In this document: positions 36,719 to 45,996 of the stretch, piece by piece
Layout: every line of letters starts with the position of its first letter
Numbering within the stretch: the stretch's first letter is position 1
From: Thermococcus sp. 2319x1
GTDB lineage: Archaea; Methanobacteriota_B; Thermococci; Thermococcales; Thermococcaceae
DNA length: 64,000 nucleotides
Reading direction: 5' to 3'
Assembly: GCF_001484685.1 (NCBI RefSeq)
Contig: NZ_CP012200.1
Location: forward strand, 1,420,321-1,484,320
Translations under genes and position numbers: made by a program
Notes under the pieces: model-generated
The model's database searches: none
The model's input: the letters and a program-made list of their open reading frames with translations, nothing else
What the model was told of the DNA's origin: nothing

Positions 36719-37024
36719 CTAAGTCTCACGAAGTTCTTCAAACTTAATGAGAACCTCCTCTTTGGTTCTTATGAGATTTTGCCTTGTGAGCTCTTTCCCA
36801 TCTTTGAGGTAAACGAGTGTAGGAACATTCAGAATGCCGAACCTCTCAACCAGCTCGCCCCACTTCCCAGCGTCCACGTGAATAATAGTTATCCCCTTAA
36901 ACTCCTCGCCGAGCTCTTCCATAAAACCCTCCACCAGCCTGCATGGAGGGCAACCCGGAATTGAAAACCACAGCACAACTTTTCCCCTGCTGAAATCTAT
37001 CTTCCCATCATATTCCTCGATCAT
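36719..37024 (-). CDS. thioredoxin-like protein (CPPC)
   Basis: 101 residues with a thioredoxin fold: 'VVLWFSIPGCPPCRLVEGF' has the redox CPPC motif and 'FGILNVPTLVYLKDGKEL' the cis-Pro loop. The CPPC (instead of CGPC) active site changes the redox potential; it is common in archaeal Trx. Could supply electrons to ArsC or maintain metal-binding thiols (inference from position). ATG 37024 has GGTGGTGTGGG before it. Next gene upstream is copA, 43 bp away. Confidence 0.85.
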   Translation of the reverse strand: MIEEYDGKIDFSRGKVVLWFSIPGCPPCRLVEGFMEELGEEFKGITIIHVDAGKWGELVERFGILNVPTLVYLKDGKELTRQNLIRTKEEVLIKFEELRET

Positions 37025-37067
37025 ACCCACACCACCACTATTTTGCTTTCAAAAGATAAAAGGGTTG

Positions 37068-39467
37068 TCAAATCCTAACACGCTTGAGCATGAGGGAGTT
37101 CATAACCACGCTCACACTGCTCAAACTCATGGCTCCAGCCGCCCACTCGGGTTTAAAAGTTACACCAAAGAGCACAAATGCGAGCCCCGCCGCGAAAGGA
37201 ATGAGTACCGTGTTGTAAAACATTGCCCAGAATATGTTCTGCTTTATCTTTGATATTGTCTTCTGGCTGAGCTTTATGGCCTTCACAACGTCCCTTGGAT
37301 CGTTCTTAACCAAAACTATGTCTCCACTCTCCATGGCTATATCGGTTGCGTTTCCAACCGCTATTCCCACATCAGCCTGCGCCAGAGCCGGAGCATCGTT
37401 TATTCCATCGCCGACAAAGATTACAATTTCCCCCCTCTCCTGGAGCTTCTTGACCTCGTTGGCCTTATCTCCTGGCAAAACCTCAGCTAAAATGTAGTCC
37501 ACTCCAAGGGCCTTTCCTATTGCCTCTGCCGTCCTTCTGTTGTCGCCGGTTATCATGCCTACTTTCTTGCCCATTCTGTGGAGCTCCTCGATAGCTTCTC
37601 TGGCGCCTTCCTTTACAGTATCAGCTATGGCTATGATTCCCCCAATCTTACCGTCTATCGCCACCACTACAGCGGTCTTCCCCTCGCTCTCAAGCCTCTG
37701 GAGTCTCTCTTCAACGTTCTCAAGGCCTATGCCGTTCTCGACCATGAGCCTTCTGTTTCCGGCCAAGATTTCCTTCCCGCGGACTTTGGCCTTAACGCCC
37801 TTGCCTGTTATCGTCTCGAATTCCTCAGGCTCTTCCACCTCGATTCCAAGCTCTTCCACCTTTCTCACGATGGCTTCACCCAGGGGATGCTCGGAGCGCT
37901 TTTCTGCAGACGCAGCTAACGATAATAGCTCTTCTTCATTCATATCCAAAGGTATCACATCCGTAACCTCTGGCTTTCCTTTTGTGAGTGTTCCTGTCTT
38001 GTCGAAAAGAACGATGGTGGCCTTCCTCGCTATCTCCAATGCCTCACCGTTCTTGATGAGTACTCCAAGCTCGGCCCCCTTGCCTATTCCCACCGTTAAA
38101 GCCGTTGGGGTTGCTAAACCAAAGGCGCACGGGCACGCTATAACGAGAACGCTGAGGAGAGTGGTAAAGGCAAACACCAATGGCTTGTTAGCTATGAAGT
38201 ACCAGTAGGCAAAGGAAAGGAGGGCTATCGTGAGCACCGACGGAATGAAGTACGTCACGACCTTATCGGCCAGTCTCTGCACCGGAGGCTTCGTGTTTTG
38301 GGCTTCCTCGACCAGTTTTATTATCTGAGCGAGGAGTGTGTCTCTACCAACTTTTTCCGCCTTAATCTTTAGGACGGAGTTCCTGTTTATGGTCCCGCCT
38401 ATTACCTTCTCCCCGTTCTTCTTGAGGACCGGAATCGGTTCGCCCGTTATCATTGACTCATCGACGTAGCTTTCCCCTTCCACGACCACTCCATCAACGG
38501 GAATCCTTTCACCCGGCTTTACAATAACTACATCCCCAACTTTGACCTCGCTAATCGGAACCTCGATTTCCTTTCCGTCCCTAACAACGGTGGCTTTCTT
38601 TGCCTGGAGGCCCATAAGCTTCTTTATGGCCTCGTTTGTTCTCCCTTTGGCCCTCGCCTCAAGAAACCTTCCGAGGAGGAGGAACGCCATAAGAAGAACG
38701 CTCGCTTCATAAAAGTTAAACCCCTCTGGAATTATCCCAAATGTGGCCAAAACACTCGTCAAATACGCAGAACCTATGCCCAGAGAGTACATGACCTCCA
38801 TGTTGAGCGTCTTATGTCTGAGTGAAGAATAGGCCTTCTCGAAAATCCCCCTGCCAGCATAGAGTATAGCTATCGTCGCAAGAAGAAACTGAGCATAGAT
38901 CAGGTTTTCGATGTGAATCCCAAACCTCTTTAGCTGCATGGAAATAAACAGGAGTACCCCAACACTCCAAGCTACTACAAGGTTGCGCTTCATCTCCCTT
39001 ATGTGTTTTTCCCTCACTTCCTTCTCTATGTCGTGGGTTTCCTCTCCTTCCACGCCCAGAAACTCGTAGCCGACGCTCTCAACGGCTCTTTTGATGTCTT
39101 CAATTGTTACAAGGGCTGGGTTGTATGAAACCCTTGCGCTCTCGGTTGCGAGATTAACATTTACCTCAAAAACACCGGGAAGTTCTTTTATGGCGTTTTC
39201 AACGGTTTTAACGCACATCGCGCACGTCATTCCGCCTATCTTTATCACCGCGTCCCTGCGCTCCCTGATGACTTCATATCCAACGTCCTCTATGGCTTTG
39301 ATGATCTGATTCAAACTAACTTTTGACTCATCAAACTCAACAAAGACCGTCTCGCTGTTCAGGTTGGCCTTTGCGGCTTTAACACCCTCCAGCTCTGCCA
39401 GGGCCATCTCTATGGTCTTAACGCACATGGCACATGTCATGCCATTAACTTTAAGAGTGATCCTCAC
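37068..39467 (-). CDS. copA: copper-exporting P1B-type ATPase CopA
   Basis: About 799 residues. Two heavy-metal-associated domains (C12xxC15 and C82xxC85 in 'GMTCAMC') are followed by TM helices, the CPC transport motif ('VLVIACPCAFGLATP'), phosphorylation site DKTGT, and hinge 'GDGINDAPALAQADVGIAVG'. It exports Cu(I). GGTGG lies at proper distance from GTG 39467. It is divergent from copR; an imperfect inverted repeat (GGTAT-N5-ATACC) lies between. A 290-bp internal piece (38606-38897) is duplicated at 51470-51762. Confidence 0.95.
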   Translation of the reverse strand: MRITLKVNGMTCAMCVKTIEMALAELEGVKAAKANLNSETVFVEFDESKVSLNQIIKAIEDVGYEVIRERRDAVIKIGGMTCAMCVKTVENAIKELPGVFEVNVNLATESARVSYNPALVTIEDIKRAVESVGYEFLGVEGEETHDIEKEVREKHIREMKRNLVVAWSVGVLLFISMQLKRFGIHIENLIYAQFLLATIAILYAGRGIFEKAYSSLRHKTLNMEVMYSLGIGSAYLTSVLATFGIIPEGFNFYEASVLLMAFLLLGRFLEARAKGRTNEAIKKLMGLQAKKATVVRDGKEIEVPISEVKVGDVVIVKPGERIPVDGVVVEGESYVDESMITGEPIPVLKKNGEKVIGGTINRNSVLKIKAEKVGRDTLLAQIIKLVEEAQNTKPPVQRLADKVVTYFIPSVLTIALLSFAYWYFIANKPLVFAFTTLLSVLVIACPCAFGLATPTALTVGIGKGAELGVLIKNGEALEIARKATIVLFDKTGTLTKGKPEVTDVIPLDMNEEELLSLAASAEKRSEHPLGEAIVRKVEELGIEVEEPEEFETITGKGVKAKVRGKEILAGNRRLMVENGIGLENVEERLQRLESEGKTAVVVAIDGKIGGIIAIADTVKEGAREAIEELHRMGKKVGMITGDNRRTAEAIGKALGVDYILAEVLPGDKANEVKKLQERGEIVIFVGDGINDAPALAQADVGIAVGNATDIAMESGDIVLVKNDPRDVVKAIKLSQKTISKIKQNIFWAMFYNTVLIPFAAGLAFVLFGVTFKPEWAAGAMSLSSVSVVMNSLMLKRVRI

Positions 39468-39585
39468 TTCCACCACCCATATTTACTTCGTGAAGGAGCT
39501 TATGGGTATTATTCATACCAAAATGTAAATTTTAACCGAATGTTTTTTATATTCTGGCAACAAATACTCACAGGTGGAAGTTGAG

Positions 39586-40206
39586 ATGACCAAATTAGAC
39601 GATCTGGACCTAAAGCTCATATACCTTTTAATGGATGATGCGAGGCTGAGCATATCGGAGCTGGCCGATAGGCTTGGAATTAGCAGGCCAACGGTGAGAG
39701 CAAGGTTGGAGAAGCTCGAGAAGGAGGAAATAATCCAGGGTTACACAATAAAGCTAAATCCCGAACTTCAGAGGGCGCACAACGTGGTGGCCCTTATAGT
39801 TAAGACCAAAAACCCCGAGAAAATGGAGGAGTTCGAGGAGATAATCGAGGTAAACCGCTTCACGAGCACGAAGTACCTCATCAAGGTGGCCGTAGAAAAT
39901 ATGGAAGAGCTCAGGAAGGTCATTGAGGGCACTGGCGTGGAGGTCATTGAGGTAATGCCCATCCTTGAGAGCAGGGAAAAGAAGCTCAAACCAAAAATAA
40001 AGGTGCCCTTCAAGTGCAACTACTGCGGAAAGGAAATCGTTGGAGAACCGATAGTTTACAAGTACCACAACAAGGTCTACTTCTTCTGCTGTCCCACCTG
40101 CTTTAGAGAGTTCAAAAAGGCAAGGGAAAACCTGGAGAAAGTTAAACTATCCAAGGAGCAAAAGGTAGAGAATACCAACGGCCACCGGGATCACCTCCAT
40201 GGCTAA
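39586..40206 (+). CDS. copR: CopR: Lrp-type regulator with TRASH metal-binding domain
   Basis: 206 residues. The N-terminal Lrp/AsnC HTH ('ARLSISELADRLGISRPTVR'), an effector-type middle domain, and a C-terminal TRASH domain with Cys at 144, 147, 168, 169 and 172 ('CNYCGKEI', 'CCPTC'), then a His-rich tail (GHRDHLHG). This is the architecture of the Thermococcus CopR copper sensor that controls copA. ATG 39586 follows GGTGG. Divergent from copA, consistent with local regulation. A damaged copy lies at 51763. Confidence 0.92.
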   Translation: MTKLDDLDLKLIYLLMDDARLSISELADRLGISRPTVRARLEKLEKEEIIQGYTIKLNPELQRAHNVVALIVKTKNPEKMEEFEEIIEVNRFTSTKYLIKVAVENMEELRKVIEGTGVEVIEVMPILESREKKLKPKIKVPFKCNYCGKEIVGEPIVYKYHNKVYFFCCPTCFREFKKARENLEKVKLSKEQKVENTNGHRDHLHG

Positions 40207-40290
40207 GTCTCCCCTTCCGCTCATTTTTGAGAGTTTATTGACAGCTTCACCGAGCCTTGCATATCTGCTCCCTTAGTGAGCCCAGAGGAG
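40201..40290 (-). pseudogene. 3' remnant of a CcdA-like permease gene (copy A)
   Basis: The minus strand over ~40201-40280 matches the end of the intact permease at 52165-52905 ('VNKLSKMSGRGDLAM' region). After about 40285 similarity ends. The rest of the stretch to 40427 has only a minus-strand frame ('HRENFVFVGAFVVIVYYPTS') that I do not recognise. So copy A has lost this gene while copy B keeps it. Confidence 0.6.
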
Positions 40291-40427
40291 TCAAAGATGG
40301 CCGTGCACGTGAAGGTGGGCCCAAAGAGAAGTCTCCCTCAGAAGTGGGGTAGTAAACAATAACCACGAAAGCACCAACAAAAACGAAATTTTCACGGTGC
40401 TGGCCTTCAAAATAAAGGTAAGAGAGG

Positions 40428-40748
40428 TCAGTGGTCCTCTTCCTCTTCTTCAAAGCCCATGTACCCCTCGCAGGTTTCGTGCATCTCCTTCATTTCTTCC
40501 CAGTCAACGCCCATATGCTCCTCCATTTCCTTCTCCATCTCCTCGTGCATCTCCGTGAAGTCTTCATGCTTGTCCATCATTCCATGCATGCCGTAGCCCA
40601 TCATGCCCATTCCGTGGCCGCTCATCATGCCCCAGCCATTCCAGAAGCTTCCCCTGTCCTCGTCAATCCCGCCTGAGTGGGCCAGACCATATGGGACCGC
40701 TATAAGCGCCCCAATTATGAAACCAATTATTAGTGACTTCCAGTCCAT
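40428..40748 (-). CDS. Met/His/Gly-rich membrane-anchored peptide (copy A)
   Basis: 106 residues. An N-terminal hydrophobic segment (MDWKSLIIGFIIGALIAVPY) is followed by a Gly-Met-His repeat region ('GMGMMGYGMHGMMDKH') and an acidic helix with alternating Glu-Met ('EMEKEMEEHMGVDWEEMKEM'). Met and His clusters are typical extracytoplasmic Cu(I)/Ag(I) ligands. A copper chaperone or buffer role beside copA/copR is inferred. GGGAGGATGAGAGG precedes ATG 40748. Copy B is at 52961-53320. Confidence 0.8.
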   Translation of the reverse strand: MDWKSLIIGFIIGALIAVPYGLAHSGGIDEDRGSFWNGWGMMSGHGMGMMGYGMHGMMDKHEDFTEMHEEMEKEMEEHMGVDWEEMKEMHETCEGYMGFEEEEEDH

Positions 40749-40904
40749 CCTCTCATCCTCCCGTTTCTTTTTCCAAGTAACACTATGAGAAGATAATGTT
40801 AATAGGTTTATTCTTTCCAACATGACAAGCAGAAAGGCTTTCCTTTTTAGAATGGAAGGGTAAATTTAATCGGAAGTTTGCAGACATAACGAGTAGGTGA
40901 GAAC

Positions 40905-41506
40905 GTGGATCCCGCAAAAAATACGACAGATTTGCAAAGCTCTATGATCTGTTTGAGAGCCCTATGGAGATGAAATCCTTTTCAAAATACAGGAAAAGGG
41001 CATTGAGTCTCGTTAAGGGCAAAGTCCTTGAGATAGGAGTAGGAACGGGAAAGAACCTCCCTTACTACCCGGAGGACGTGGAAGTGATTGGAATAGACTT
41101 CAGCCAGGAGATGCTCAAGAAAGCCGAGGAGAGAAGAAAGAAGCTCGGCCTTGATAACGTTACACTTCTCCACATGGACGCCCAAAGCCTGGAGTTTGAG
41201 GACGACACCTTCGACACCATAGTTAGCACGTTCGTCTTCTGCACCGTTCCGGACCTGATTAAAGGACTGAAAGAGACTTACAGAGTTCTAAAACCCGGAG
41301 GAAGGGCGGTATTTCTTGAGCATATGAAGAGCGAGTCAAGGCTCCTCAATGTTCCCCTCTACCTCATGGAGCCATTCACAAGGACGCTCCTCGGCACATC
41401 AATGCTCAGGGAAACCCAGAAGAACATCGAAAAGGCCGGTTTTAAAATAGAAAGAGTGGAGAACCTGTTTTATGACATTGTAAGGCTGATAGTGGCTACA
41501 AAATAG
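40905..41506 (+). pseudogene. class I SAM methyltransferase (copy A), frameshifted near the start
   Basis: The protein 'KVLEIGVGTGKNLPYYPEDV' (SAM motif I), 'VIGIDFSQEMLKKAEE' and 'STFVFCTVPDLIKGLKETY' is a UbiE/ArsM-like methyltransferase. GGTGAGAAC precedes GTG 40905, as in copy B, but the A run at 40916-40921 has one A fewer than needed, so the frame shifts after codon 5. The long open frame restarts only at ATG 40964, losing ~20 conserved residues. Substrate unknown. May be a sequencing error, or copy B may have taken over. Confidence 0.7.
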
Positions 41507-41511
41507 GAGGA

Positions 41512-41799
41512 TCAGCCCCCAAGTATCTTTCTCTTTCTCCGCTCGTATTCTTCGTCGTCTATCTCTCCCTTAGCGTATTTCTCGTCGAGTATTTCAAGGG
41601 CGCGCTTTCTTGAGGTTTTGGAACCACTTTCAGCCGCCCACTTGATGAGCCAGACTATACCGAGTATCACCAATACCCAGAAGACCAGCATGAAGAGCAT
41701 GCCGAACCATCCAAACCAGCCGAATCCCATCATATCGTGCCACCCCCATTCTTCCCCTGCATGAACCAAAAAGTTCCCACCCACGTTTTCAAACATCAT
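41512..41799 (-). CDS. membrane protein with C-terminal SHOCT domain (copy A)
   Basis: About 95 residues. A Trp/Phe-rich hydrophobic segment ('[20 protein letters not shown]', ~28-55) and a C-terminal SHOCT motif ('[20 protein letters not shown]', basic end 'RRKRKILGG'). SHOCT is a short oligomerisation module. ATG 41799 follows TGGTGA. Next to the metal-resistance genes; function unknown. A broken copy is at 54100-54210. Confidence 0.8.
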   Translation of the reverse strand: MMFENVGGNFLVHAGEEWGWHDMMGFGWFGWFGMLFMLVFWVLVILGIVWLIKWAAESGSKTSRKRALEILDEKYAKGEIDDEEYERRKRKILGG

Positions 41800-41971
41800 T
41801 TCTTTCACCAGATACTACTCAATGGTAAAGTTATAGGGTTTATTGGTGACAATATTGAAAATGTTCGCCAGATAACTTCTCAAAATGCAAAAGAATACTC
41901 TCATTAGTTATGATGCTCTGCAAGGGCAATGTTTAAAACTTAATTATTAAAGTTTAAAACTCGGTGATAAC

Positions 41972-42642
41972 ATGGCCGGAAAGATCCTGGCAAAGGTTAG
42001 CGAAAAGGACGTGACCTCAGCTATAGTTGACACTTTCTATGGGATGCTCAAAGAATACACTGAATCGGACGTAATAATAGTAGGAGCCGGACCAAGTGGA
42101 TTGATGGCGGCAAAGGAGCTTGCAAGAGCTGGCAAGAAAGTGTTGGTCATAGAAAGAAACAATTATCTCGGAGGGGGCTTTTGGATCGGAGGATTCTTAA
42201 TGAACAAGATAACAGTAAGGGCACCAGCACCCTATTTTCTGGCCTACATAAGAGTGAGGAACCCAAATAAGAGGGAGTTTTACGAGCCCTTCCCAAGGGT
42301 CTCACAAAAGGGGTTATCTACGATGGGGTGGAACTGCTAAAATATTTCTCCCGAGACGTTGACACATCTAAGCCGACGGTTTTGATAACAGACAGGCTTA
42401 TAGCCACGTTCGGAGAGGATGGGCGATATCACCTTAGAATGATTGTAATGGAACCTGCGGCGATAATTTCGCTTAAGGGAATACTCTGTGCCCCAGCAAA
42501 GCCCCTCCAATATTATATGATGCACTCATTTGGATTTAATGAGAAAATCGATGTAAAGGTTGACATTTTGCGAGAACGAGTAATGCATGCTCCACAATTG
42601 CCATACAACAGAGGAGATAAAGAAAGTGAAAGGGTTGTGTAA
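41972..42642 (+). pseudogene. chimeric relic: thi4 N-terminus joined to a DUF6775-like metallopeptidase fragment
   Basis: GGTGATAAC precedes ATG 41972. Residues 1-~88 are a Thi4/ribose-1,5-bisphosphate-type thiazole synthase start with FAD site '[20 protein letters not shown]' and '[17 protein letters not shown]'. After 'VRAPA' the text changes to '[20 protein letters not shown]', stops at 42340, and continues in another frame as '[20 protein letters not shown]', 'EDGRYHLRMIVMEPAAI', 'CAPAKP', which resembles an archaeal putative metallopeptidase (DUF6775-like, from memory). Both genes are incomplete. No downstream thi4 part exists here. Confidence 0.65.
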
Positions 42643-42663
42643 AAAACATAGAAAGATGCTCGG

Positions 42664-42960
42664 GGATAGTGTAAATTTAAGAGGACTATCATAGAATGTG
42701 TGAGAAAGGATAACATAAAGTTAATGCTCGTTGTTATGGTTTTAAAATAATGCTTATAATGCTTTTAGAATTAAAGAGGGTTTAAGTTTTTTGAGTACTA
42801 CCTGAAGTTTTATTAAATTCATTTTCTAGAATTTGTAAAAAGAGGCTCTTTAAATCTTACTTTTTTTAGAAATTTAATAACTTCAAATTTTAACTATAAG
42901 TTTACGAAAAGAATAAATATACAGCAACATATAATATTAAACTGGAGGGAGTACCAATGG
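42664..42960 (+). repeat. leader/promoter cassette, copy 1
   Basis: About 295 bp upstream of peptide ORF 42957. The first 70 bp (42664-42733) are identical to 47561-47630. The remainder is similar with small indels, and the last part (TATA-like AATAAATATA, then GGAGGGAGTACCAATGG) is again nearly identical. Similarity ends at the start codon. The first 30 bp contain GATAGT...ACTATC, a potential hairpin. Probable shared promoter and 5' untranslated region. Confidence 0.85.
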
Positions 42961-43121
42961 AAGGGTATATCCCTCCCATCGGAGAGGATCTCGGACACGA
43001 ACTTGGCAGTGTTGTAGTTGAAGTCGGTGGTCCAGGACCAATATTCACTCAGATTATGCCAGTTCTTTTCGTAGTTATTTGGTCCTTACCGTTAAAAGAC
43101 AAAATGAGAGGGAATCTATAG
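42957..43121 (+). CDS. 54-residue small protein, putative exported peptide 1
   Basis: Translated from ATG 42957 directly after GGAGGGAGTACCA. It begins MEGYIPPIGEDLGHELG, has a Gly-Gly (residues 24-25, 'VVEVGGPGPIFTQIMPV') and a hydrophobic C-terminal half, then a basic end (KDKMRGNL). Too short for homology judgement. The conserved cassette upstream and the ABC exporter genes downstream suggest a secreted or membrane-active peptide (inference). The next gene starts 33 bp later. Confidence 0.6.
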   Translation: MEGYIPPIGEDLGHELGSVVVEVGGPGPIFTQIMPVLFVVIWSLPLKDKMRGNL

Positions 43122-43154
43122 CTCTAGCGAAAAAGGTTCGGGAGGTGTTGCTAA

Positions 43155-43379
43155 ATGGCGGTGCATGTTGATAGTACTAACATTGGTAAATATTTGGATA
43201 ATTTGCTGAATGGAGTTGAATCTGATAAATATTTGCTCACTATGCCTAAAGGCCTTAAATTCAGATTCGAAAATAATGGTAGGATCACTACATTTATATG
43301 TTTTTATATAGGCGATAAAGAAATCCATTTCGTTACAATATTAAAAGAAATGTTAAACGATCAAAAATCCAGAAAATAG
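43155..43379 (+). CDS. 74-residue hypothetical protein in exporter operon 1
   Basis: Starts at ATG 43155 after GGGAGGTGTTGCTAA. Mixed alpha/beta: an amphipathic N-terminal helix ('STNIGKYLDNLLNGVESDKY') and strands ('RITTFICFYIGDKEIHFVTI'). No membrane segment. Could be a peptide-binding or immunity partner by position, but there is no homology evidence. A 13-bp gap separates it from the next gene. Confidence 0.6.
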   Translation: MAVHVDSTNIGKYLDNLLNGVESDKYLLTMPKGLKFRFENNGRITTFICFYIGDKEIHFVTILKEMLNDQKSRK

Positions 43380-43392
43380 TGAGGGAGTAGCA

Positions 43393-43836
43393 ATGGTAGA
43401 TAATTCACTGATGCCCCTTTTAATAGTGTTGACGCCTATCCTCGGGACAGTAACGTTTGTGGCAATAATGATAAAGCGTTATTTGGATAACTACATTCCC
43501 CTAAAAGTCATAGTAAGACACAAAGGGGATAAAACTGAGTTAATCATACAGACGAAAAGAAAAACCACGCATATTAACATTGGGAACTTCAGAATCAAAG
43601 AGCATCGGGAAGTACTTAGGTGGAGAACCAATGGACTTGGATTTGGGCGATACCGGCTAGGTAAGTACACAGGCAAATACGGTGAGGTAGTTTCCTATGC
43701 TATTTCAGATTCTGGCTTGCTTATAGATGACATAGACGGAAAAAGATACTACCTGGCTTTTGACAATATCCACGAAGTCATAGACGCTATACTAGACAAT
43801 AGCATAAAAGAGAAAGTCATAGAGGTGAGAAAATAA
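43393..43836 (+). CDS. membrane-anchored bacterial-PH-domain-like protein
   Basis: 147 residues. An N-terminal TM segment ('LLIVLTPILGTVTFVAIMI') is followed by a beta-rich domain with 'RWRTNGLGFGRYRLGKYTGK' and 'GEVVSYAISDSGLLIDDIDG', the shape of bacterial PH domains (bPH_6-like). Similar proteins accompany ABC transporters of lantibiotic type as accessory or immunity parts; this is inference. It overlaps the permease start by one base (TAATG), so it is translationally coupled. Confidence 0.65.
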   Translation: MVDNSLMPLLIVLTPILGTVTFVAIMIKRYLDNYIPLKVIVRHKGDKTELIIQTKRKTTHINIGNFRIKEHREVLRWRTNGLGFGRYRLGKYTGKYGEVVSYAISDSGLLIDDIDGKRYYLAFDNIHEVIDAILDNSIKEKVIEVRK

Positions 43837-44639
43837 TGAGAATTAAGCCGATTGTTGTAAAAGAATTTTGGCAGTATTTTTCGAACAAGAACTTGATTGT
43901 GCTCTCGACAAACGCTTTGGTCATACTTGTCATCGGCCTATTGCTGATTATGACTGGACCGCAGTATCTAACCCCATATTCAAAACAAGTGGCTATAAAG
44001 CAAATATCAGAGAATCCTTTAGTATTCGGACTCTCCAAGGAAGATGTAACAAGAATGGGTGAGAGTGCAATAACCTTTGCCTCATTGGTATCACAATTGC
44101 CGGTTATAATAATATTGACCTCAACCTTAAGTTCTTACGTCTCGATAGTGGCGTCACTATTTCATGAGAGGTTAAATAAAACAATGGAGATTCTCTTTTC
44201 GTCTCCTCTCTCTGAATCTGAGATTCTTCTAGGAAAACTGTTGTCTGGATTGCTCTTTAGTCTACTTTCGTGGGGTTCTAATTTTGTGGCAGTTCTCGGC
44301 CTTTTGCAGTATCTACATTTAAAGACTCTGGGGAGCATGTGGATCCCAACGAAATACTTTCTTGTTATTGCGGTATTTGTCCCCTTCTCAATGATCTTTC
44401 TTTCTACTAGTGTCGGGCTAATAGCTAGTATAAAAATAAAAAGCCCCGAGCTAGTGAACGTCATAAGCTTCCCTTTAGTTTTAGTTCCAATCGTGATATC
44501 CTTCATCTCTTACAGAATGAGACTGGAAGGTGCTCTTCAAGTTTATCTGCTCCTAGGGACTGTCTCAATAGTGGCATCACTTATAACTGCAATGTTTGGC
44601 AAGCGTGTTATCAACCGCCTAGCATTCATTACAAATTAA
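43836..44639 (+). CDS. ABC-2 type permease, exporter operon 1
   Basis: 267 residues with six hydrophobic segments and a large extracytoplasmic loop after TM1 ('SENPLVFGLSKEDVTRMGES'). 'LFHERLNKTMEILFSSPLSE' is the ABC-2 coupling-helix motif that contacts the ATPase, as in NatB-type exporters. Works with the ATPase 11 bp downstream. The substrate is unknown; the tiny peptide upstream is a candidate. Confidence 0.88.
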   Translation: MRIKPIVVKEFWQYFSNKNLIVLSTNALVILVIGLLLIMTGPQYLTPYSKQVAIKQISENPLVFGLSKEDVTRMGESAITFASLVSQLPVIIILTSTLSSYVSIVASLFHERLNKTMEILFSSPLSESEILLGKLLSGLLFSLLSWGSNFVAVLGLLQYLHLKTLGSMWIPTKYFLVIAVFVPFSMIFLSTSVGLIASIKIKSPELVNVISFPLVLVPIVISFISYRMRLEGALQVYLLLGTVSIVASLITAMFGKRVINRLAFITN

Positions 44640-44650
44640 GGGGTGATTCC

Positions 44651-45556
44651 ATGCTTGAGGCTGAAAAGATTAGTACAGGTTACGGTAATGGCGATGTGAT
44701 AAAAAATCTAAGCTTTATCGCAATAAAAAGGGAAATTTATGTATTATTGGGAGCCAATGGTGCAGGTAAAACCACGACATTTAGAGCAATCACCGGTATT
44801 TTACCCCTTTCCAAGGGTAGAGTAGTAGTTGATGGAATTGATATTTGGGTGGAACCTGAAAAAGCTAAAAGAAAGATTGGGTATCTGCCGGAGGGGGAGC
44901 GAGTTTATCCGGATTTAACTGTCTACAAGAATCTGCGATTTTTCGCCAGAATTTATGATGTTGAAGAAGAGCGGATTAATGAACTTCTAAAAGAATTTGG
45001 ACTTGAAAAATACAAAAATACAAAAGCCGGATATCTAAGTAGAGGTTTTAGAAAGAGACTCGCTTTGGCGAGAGCATTACTTCATAATCCAGATATTTTA
45101 GTTTTGGATGAACCATTTGCCAATTTAGACATTCCAACCGTTTTAAGCTTAAGAGACAAAATTTTTGAGATGCTAAAAGAGGGCAAGACAATTTTATTCT
45201 CAACCCATATCCTAAGCGAGCTCCAAAACTTTGAAGGGGTAAAATGCAGGGTTGGAATAATGAAAGAAGGAAGGCTAGTTTTGGAGGAAAGATTGGAGAA
45301 CCTGCTCAACAGAATCAGCAACATTGAAGTACTGTTTAAAGTCGACAAAAAACAACAGGCAAAAGAACTCCTAGAGAAGTTTGGATACCATGTTAAGGTG
45401 GAAAGCATCGGAGTTATCTTGGAAGTTTCTAACTATAGCGAGGAAGTGCCAGCAGTTATGAAGATACTGCTCACCCAGGGGATTAATGTATATGAAGTGA
45501 AACCAAAAGAAACCCCAATAGAGAAAGTGTTTACCGAAATGACAAAAGGTGATTAG
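44651..45556 (+). CDS. ABC transporter ATPase, exporter operon 1
   Basis: 301 residues. Walker A GANGAGKT (34-41), Q-loop region 'KIGYLPEGERVYPDLT', variant signature 'YLSRGFRKRLALARALLHNP', Walker B 'DILVLDEPF' and H-loop 'ILFSTHILSEL'. A C-terminal extension of ~80 residues is typical of ABC-2 drug/peptide exporters. In the signature, LSRGF replaces the usual LSGGQ (functional variants occur). Paired with the upstream permease. Directly followed by an IS982-like relic. Confidence 0.92.
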   Translation: MLEAEKISTGYGNGDVIKNLSFIAIKREIYVLLGANGAGKTTTFRAITGILPLSKGRVVVDGIDIWVEPEKAKRKIGYLPEGERVYPDLTVYKNLRFFARIYDVEEERINELLKEFGLEKYKNTKAGYLSRGFRKRLALARALLHNPDILVLDEPFANLDIPTVLSLRDKIFEMLKEGKTILFSTHILSELQNFEGVKCRVGIMKEGRLVLEERLENLLNRISNIEVLFKVDKKQQAKELLEKFGYHVKVESIGVILEVSNYSEEVPAVMKILLTQGINVYEVKPKETPIEKVFTEMTKGD

Positions 45557-45880
45557 GTTTAAATACTTCCTCCAGTTCCCACCGCCTGTGAAGTAATCCC
45601 TCAACATTCACCGCCAGAATCGCCCCCAGAATTCTAACGGCCGACCCCTAGACTAACACTCCCACTCGGCTTCAGAAGAAACTCAGAAAACCTTGAAAAC
45701 AAGCCTCCCGCGAAAATCAGACAAGTACTTGTAAAACTTCCTCTCCTCTAGAGGTCGTAGAGGCTGATTACTTCCCTGCGGGTGTTTTTCGGGTAGTGTT
45801 TTCTGATTATTGGATAAATCTCGGATTTTATGAGCAGGATTTCCTTCTGGAAGTCCATAACAATCCCCAATCAACCAAAA
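45557..45880 (-). mobile_element. internally deleted IS982-family (ISPfu3-like) remnant
   Basis: The minus strand encodes an IS982 transposase start ('MDFQKEILLIKSEIYPIIRK', from ~45853) running straight into its C-terminal region ('EERKFYKYLSDFRGRLVFKV', 'SEFLLKPSGSVSLGV', 'RILGAILAVNVEGLLHRR') with at least two frameshifts. About two thirds of the ~290-residue gene is missing. Identification is from memory of Pyrococcus ISPfu3. It occupies the gap between the exporter ATPase and the secreted-protein gene. Confidence 0.8.
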
Positions 45881-45996
45881 AATTTAAATGCATATAAATC
45901 TAACGACCCGATGGGAACTAGGGTTTTCAATTTGCTCAATATTCCCTCCCTCAATCTTCGTTGTACGTTCAACCCCTATGGGAATTCTTTTGATTT

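Noticed and set aside
40247-40453. 68-codon minus-strand frame between copR and the Met/His-rich gene
   Set aside because: Partly the remnant of the CcdA-like gene end; no ribosome binding site, no homology recognised, and it is absent from copy B.
41880-41971. TPP riboswitch upstream of the thi4 relic
   Set aside because: The ~90 bp are AT-rich with a TATA element and a ribosome binding site only; no thi-box-like conserved core was seen.
42664-42960. Leader cassette as a MITE or insertion sequence
   Set aside because: No flanking target duplication or terminal inverted repeats; similarity ends exactly at a start codon, which fits a promoter/5' region better.
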